Positions 58,936-64,000 of a DNA stretch of 64,000 nt are shown one piece after another (position 1 is the stretch's first letter; the number at the start of each line of letters is the position of its first letter). The stretch covers positions 79,653,106 through 79,717,105 of the forward strand of contig NW_023601104.1 of NCBI RefSeq assembly GCF_014898055.3, read 5' to 3'. The notes beneath the pieces were generated by a model. It worked only from the letters and a program-made list of their open reading frames with translations. It searched no databases and was not told the origin of the DNA. The DNA is from Talpa occidentalis (Eukaryota > Chordata > Mammalia > Eulipotyphla > Talpidae). The translations under genes and the position numbers were made by a program.

Positions 58936-61360
58936 AAAAATCTACAGAAGAAAGGTTTGACAATGCCCTAGAGGAAAAGGGAAGAACTGGCAGCAGAGAA
59001 ATCTGGAAGTTGGTGGCAGCATAGTTCTTGGATCTTCTCATATTTCCACAGAGGAAAGACTATAACCAGACAGCAAAACCCAAATTCCATACACAGTGTT
59101 CATGGCAGGACTCAAAGGCAAAGGACCCTGGTGAATCCAAAGTACAGACTGATGGGGACAGACTGCCAACAGCTACAGACTAGCATGTTACCTGCATTTG
59201 TGTGGGAGAAGCAGAAGGAAGCAATGGAGGGTGTGATGGACCTGAGACCAGGAGACCCTAAAGTAGCCAGCAAATATTTACTGGAAAGCTTGTCTGGCCA
59301 ATATGAAGTTAGCTACTGGAAACAAGAGGGTTTTGCCCAGTATGGTCTAAGGCATTGGAGTAGTCTGGTCCTTGTCAAGATTTGAAACTGACCCTCGAGG
59401 GCAATGAACTAGGACTGGGACTCACAAAGAGGAGAAGCTGCTGACAGTGGAATGAAAATTAACCAAGCAGTGACATGAGAGAGAAAAGAGCCAAGTGGTA
59501 GAGGGAGCTGATATCTATATCTTTGTACCTACAAATAATTTTGGCAGCTTTATTCAGGTGTAAATATGCAGTCATTGTTTTTAATAAATTTAGATAGTTG
59601 TGCAGTCATTGCCACAATTCCACTTTAGAACATTTCCATTACCCTAAAATGGTCTTCTTGTCTATTTCCAGTCAATCTCCACTCCCACCCCCAGCCCTGG
59701 ATAACCTCCTGTCTGCTGTCTCTATAAATTTGCCTTTTCTAGAAATTTCACGTATATGGAATCATAGACAGATAGTCCTTACATTTATGCTTCCTTCACT
59801 GAGCTTAATGTTTTTCGGGTTCACCCATGTTGGCCTGAAATGATAGGTCATTCCTTTTATTGCTAAGGGGTGGTTCCATCATCTGGTGGGCTACTTTTTT
59901 TGATCTACTCACCCACAAGTGTATATTTGAATTGTCTTCACTATCTGGTTGTTATTAATAGTTGTGATGTGAATGTCACCTATGTAATTTTATGTAGACA
60001 TGTTTTCATTTCCCTTGGATAGACTCGTGAAATTAGTAGGCTCTATGAGAAGTTTATGTTTAACTTTTTAATAAACCGTCAAGCTGCTTGCAGAGTGGCC
60101 AGGACATTCACATTCCTGCTGGCTGTATATGAGAGTTCCATTTCTTGCCATTCTCTTCAACACTTGGCCTCGTCAGTTTTTTTTTTTTTTTTTAAATTAG
60201 AGCCTATCTAATGGGTTCTTGGTGTTATTGTCATCTAATTTGCATTTGCCTAATGATTAATCATGTTCAGTGCCCTATTTATGCTGTTCAGATGCCTTCT
60301 GTGGTGAAACTGCTAAATCTTTTACTCTGTTTTCAGTAGGGTTGCCTTATTATCAAGTTGAAAGCGTAGTTTAAATATCTTGGATACAAATTCTTAATCA
60401 AATATATATTTTGCAAATATTTCTGCCAATCTGTGACTTGTATTCATTTTTTTATGATACCATTTGAAGGGGAGATTTAAAGAGGAATTTTAATGAAGTC
60501 TAATTTACCAATTTTTCTTTCTATGGATTAGCATTTTGGTGTCATAGCTAGGAAATTTTTGCCTGCTTTAAGACCATAAAGGTTTGCTCCTGTGTTGTAT
60601 TCCAGAGGGTTTATAGTTTTAGCTCTTAGATGTAGATCTCTAATCTAGTTTAATATTTGTGTATGGTATGAGATAAGGATCTAAGTAAGTTTTTTTTTTG
60701 CATCTAGCTATCCAGTTGTCTAAGCACTTTTAGTTGAAAAGTCTGCTCTCTTCCCTTTAATTGCCTTGACTTAGTACAAAATTGACTAATGGAACAGAAC
60801 TACAAGAGTTTCTTTCTGGAGTCACTATTTTATTTCATTGACTTAAGCCAATACCATGCTGTCTTGATAACGTCGATTTACAGCAGGTTTTAAATTAGAT
60901 AGTGTAAGTTCTCTAATTTTGGTTTTTTTTTTTTTTTTCCAGAATTATTTTGCCTATTCTTAGTTCTTGACATCTCCATATACATTTTAGAATCAGCTTG
61001 TTAATTTCTACCCCAGAAAAACCCAAATCTGCCAGCATTTTGTAAGGATGACAGTGAATCTCTGGATCAATTTAAGGAGAATTGCCATGATAACAATCAT
61101 GGATCTTTCACTCTAGTGTCTCTCCACTAACTTACTACTTCTCTAGTTTTCTCAGACGTGTTTTGTAATTTTTGTTATGCAGGTTTCAGGCCTTTCTGAA
61201 GTTTGTTCCTAAGTATTTTATTTAGTTTTATGCTATTGTGAATGAAATTTTTAATTTCATTTTCAGATTATTCTTTGCTGCCTCGTAGAAATATTGGTTT
61301 TTGTGTGAAGATGTGGTATCCTGCATCCTTGCTAAGTTTGTTAATTAATTCTTGCAATTT

Positions 61361-61402
61361 TTAATAGATTACTTGGTATTATTAATAGATTACTTGGTAT
61401 TA
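61361..61402. repeat. 21-bp perfect tandem duplication
   Basis: A 21-bp unit beginning TTAATAGATTACTTGG occurs twice head to tail (61361-61381, 61382-61402) within the antisense old L1. Confidence 0.93.
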
Positions 61403-61842
61403 TATCTATGAATTAAAAAGCTTCTTCCTTTCCAAACTAAATGTCTTTTTTTTGTTCTCTGACTGCACTATCAAGAACCTTCAATACAACGTTTTAATTC
61501 TTCCTTTCTGCCTACTACCTTCTTTTGTGTTAAACAGATTTAATTCCTCTGTTGATTTTTTTTGAAAAATTTTATGATGTTTTTCTAGTTATAGATCTTG
61601 AATTATCACAGTAATTCAGATTAATGCTGACTTGATTTCAGTAAAATAACTGCTCTCATATAATTTCATTTCCTTTTTTTGTGTGCCATTCACATTTCCA
61701 TATATTATAAACATGACCACGCATTATAATATTCCTTTATACAATCTTACTTTTATAGTAATTGAAAGAATTAAGATTTAAATATTTCAAATATATTTAT
61801 GCAACAACTTATATTTGCCCACATATTTGGATTTCTAGTATT

Positions 61843-62110
61843 TTTTTTTTAAAGATTTATTTATTTATTTATATAAGCACTGGGTACAGTCAGAAGCACG
61901 GGAGGGTGAGAGAATTCACCAGAGCCAGAGCGGGGAGCAGAACAGGCAGACGGAGCAAAGACACTGCTGAGGGGAGCAGTGGGCGCGGCAGGAGAGGTCT
62001 GTCGCGCCATGTGGGACCCTCGCCAGCGGCCTGGGGTCGAACCGGTGCTGCAGAGGCTGCAGGCAGCTTTGTAGCCCAGCGCTCAACCACTGCACCACCG
62101 GGGGAGGCCC
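61843..62110 (-). mobile_element. tRNA-derived SINE (young subfamily), antisense
   Basis: Full length with TCTAGTATT duplicated at 61834-61842 and 62111-62119. The tail complement is ATTTATTTATTTATATAAG. It is inserted in a long antisense old L1. The B-box position reads GGTTCGACCCC. Confidence 0.9.
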
Positions 62111-62432
62111 TCTAGTATTCTTACAAACTTGTTTCTGTTGATTTGAAATGCCCGATGTAAATTTTAAAGGAAGCCCTTTAAAATTTTGCATAATGCACAT
62201 CTACTACCTATGAATTCTTTCCTTTTTTTTTATTTTGGGGGTGTTTTCTTATTTTGCCTTGATTTTGAAGGACTGTTTTATTCTATGTAGAATTTTTGGT
62301 GATAGTTTTTTTTTTTTCCCTTTCAGCACTTTGAGGGTTTCGTCCACTATGTTTGATAAGAAGACACTGTTAATCTTAAAGTCGTTTCCCTGTGGGTGAG
62401 GAGTTGTTTCTCAGTTGTCAATATTTCTTTTC

Positions 62433-62466
62433 TTTGTCTTTCAACACCTTTATGTTGAAAGACAAA
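62433..62466. repeat. 13-bp inverted repeat at an L1 edge
   Basis: TTTGTCTTTCAAC (62433-62445) and GTTGAAAGACAAA (62454-62466) pair perfectly around an 8-nt loop, where the recognisable antisense L1 ends. Confidence 0.85.
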
Positions 62467-62469
62467 AAG

Positions 62470-62880
62470 ATGAGCCTGAAACCATTGAGGAGTAGGGGAA
62501 GGTTATCCTGAACAAACTCCCTCTAACAAAACATCTTTCTATACCCGCTAGCAAGGAAACTATAGAAACGATGCAAGATTTCTAGTGCCATATTAAAAGA
62601 AGTTAGACCAGATTTGGGACAATTTGAATTTCAAGGATAAAAATTGCAAAAGACTCATCAAACACATTTAAATTCATGAGTTCTAATTCAGTATCTAAAA
62701 AGGTAAATAAAAAGAACCAGTTACCTTACCTTTACTATATGAACCAGGAAATCCCAATATTAGAGGAAAGGAAACACCTCCCTGTACATTTACTCTTGCT
62801 AATAAATGAAAATGCAGTGAGAGAATTGGAATATCCCCATCTCTCAGGTCCCCGTGAATTCGTGTAACCATTGAGCATCA
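62470..62880. other. Unassigned repeat-like block
   Basis: An A-rich block (AGATGAGCCTGAAACCATTG..., GACCAGATTTGGGACAATTTG, GCAAAAGACTCATCAAACAC) that reads like transposon-derived sequence. I cannot assign a family. A 63-codon open frame inside has no recognisable match. Confidence 0.3.
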
Positions 62881-64000
62881 AGGGCCACTAACAAAAATAA
62901 AAGCCACAACTAGACAGGATAGTAGTGCACCCCACGGCCAGAGCTGCCCAGCAGCCAAACCCGGGCTGGTCGGGGGGCAGAGGGACATACGGACCATGAC
63001 TAAGCAGCTTTCCAGTCAGAAGGAAGCCCCATGAGTAAAGCAATCCCCATCCTTTACCAGATAAGTTGTAAGGAAAAGAAAGGTAGAGAGGGAGCCTGTA
63101 GGTTGAGACTTTAATTATACATCAAGAAAGAAAGAAAAAAAAGTGGGTAAGGCTCAACCACAGTATGTGTACATTTTATAGAACAAAAAAGTTTAAAAAA
63201 GAATGTGGTGGAGCAGTGAAGGACTGGACAGAACAGCGCCCAGCAGGGGGCAGAGGAGAGCTCCCTATACCGTGAATCAAGAGCCAGATTCGAGTCCTGA
63301 CTCAGGCCCCACCGGCAGAGCTGTTGCACAAGACTCCTTCTCACCCCCTGGGACTCCGCTTCCTGCTCTGCCATTTAAGGATGATGAGGTCCTGCCAGCC
63401 TCTCTGGGTTGGTGGGAGAACCTCTGGAACAATGGGTTGGTGAATGGCCTGAAACCATTAGTGTCACCTCAGGAGAAGGTGCTGGCTGTCACTGGATGAG
63501 CAGATACTCAGGAATTCCTCCCAGCAGCCCTGGGAGCAGCAGGTGTGCAGCTAGGGTGCAGCTGGGGCTTATACTGGTCGAACTCTGAAGGATGCAGTTT
63601 CTGTCCTAAAGAAACAAAGTCTTCTGGGACCTTTCTTGATGAGCTAGTGGAGTAATTTTTAATTATTGTGTCAGTGGTTTATTAGTAACTGCCAACTGTT
63701 ACGGATGGCTTAGAGGGGCTTGAACCTAGTATATTCCCCTGAGCAAATAAATATTCTCCCCACAGACCACACTGGCCCGGCTAATGAGCTTCCTAGAAAA
63801 GCCTTCTCCTGTAATGGTGTAAGGCACACTGAGCTCACCACCCAAGGAGTGAGTGTGAATTCCGGCAGGGACTGGCCACGTGAATGAAGTGCCCTATGAG
63901 GCTGCCCAGCGGCCTGCGGCAGGCCCATGCCTGTGCTGTCATCATTTTACCAGCATTCCCCTCTTTCTGACACCATCTCCCTTTGGTGTTCTGTTGAAGC

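Larger units (their letters stand above)
59540..62450 (-). mobile_element. Long old LINE-1, antisense
   Basis: Runs from a 3' UTR end (AGCTTTATTCAGGTGTAAATA; GTTGTGCAGTCATTGCCAC; TATGGAATCATAGACAG) through ORF2 in reverse (TCTAATTTGCATTTGCCTAAT; GTATGGTATGAGATAAGGATC; CCATGCTGTCTTGATAACG; TTCCTAAGTATTTTATTTAG). Stops are frequent. The part after the SINE (62120-62450, TTTCAGCACTTTGAGGGTTTC) looks like a further L1 segment. Confidence 0.75.
47229..64000 (+). other. TTC7B: TTC7B intron 5, 5' portion
   Basis: Phase-2 intron running past the window end. It contains a pyrimidine-rich tract, a 16-bp minisatellite, L2 relics, a young L1 with transduced 3' sequence, a tetranucleotide array and a long antisense old L1 with a SINE. 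Unremarkable to me: 47229-49850, 50980-52040, 52700-53430, 54120-54768, 56650-58305, 58935-59540 and 62880-64000, except a possible MIR near 63280-63460. Confidence 0.8.

Noticed and set aside
62676..62867. 63-codon open frame MSSNSVSKKVNKKNQ...
   Set aside because: Short, in an A-rich block that may be transposon-derived, with no recognisable domain.
47229..64000. TTC7B exon 6 within the window
   Set aside because: No open segment after an acceptor continues the expected peptide. I scanned the frames by eye and found none.
1..64000. CRISPR arrays, operons, prophage or prokaryotic systems
   Set aside because: Spliced exons, MIR/L2/L1 relics and SINEs show mammalian nuclear DNA. The 16-bp array at 50.8 kb has no unique spacers.

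Overview
This window is mammalian nuclear DNA, an internal slice of one large gene on the + strand. Four short coding exons with matching splice sites and reading phases read as consecutive exons 2 to 5 of TTC7B. TTC7B is a tetratricopeptide-repeat scaffold subunit of the plasma-membrane PI4KA (PI4-kinase III alpha) complex. The exons are at 4312-4466, 9861-10029, 31415-31545 and 47107-47228. The start codon/first exon and the remaining exons lie outside the window. About 99% of the window is intron: part of intron 1, all of introns 2, 3 and 4, and the first 16.8 kb of intron 5. I find no second protein-coding gene on either strand.

Organism: a placental mammal. MIR, L2 and old L1 relics are common. 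There is no Alu, rodent B1/B2, ruminant Bov repeat, or carnivore or cetacean SINE that I recognise. The lineage-specific repeat is a tRNA-derived SINE of about 260 bp (nine copies, eight near full length) whose head resembles tRNA-Glu. Its tail reads like CTTGTATAAATAAATAAAT. I lean towards a laurasiatherian, possibly a horseshoe- or leaf-nosed-type bat, but I cannot name the species from sequence alone.

Layout: 1-4311 is the end of intron 1 (L2 and MIR relics). 4467-9860 is intron 2, with antisense old L1 pieces and one SINE. 10030-31414 is intron 3, with old L1s, a CpG island at about 23.1-23.64 kb carrying strong NRF1- and CTCF-like sites, and a 32-bp perfect inverted repeat split by a young SINE just upstream of exon 4. 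31546-47106 is intron 4, with a young 5'-truncated L1, a sense old L1 stack invaded by three SINEs, and a TG/GA microsatellite. 47229-64000 is the start of intron 5, with a 16-bp minisatellite, a second young L1 that carries a 3' transduction, and a long antisense old L1.

Function: the exons join in frame as 41-92 / 93-149 / 149-192 / 192-233 (approximate residues) of the N-terminal helical scaffold of TTC7B. Exons 3 and 4 together are exactly 300 nt and lie between phase-0 introns. The most notable non-coding signals are the intronic CpG island, the SINE-split inverted repeat and the L1 3' transduction. I found nothing that amounts to a new multi-gene system.
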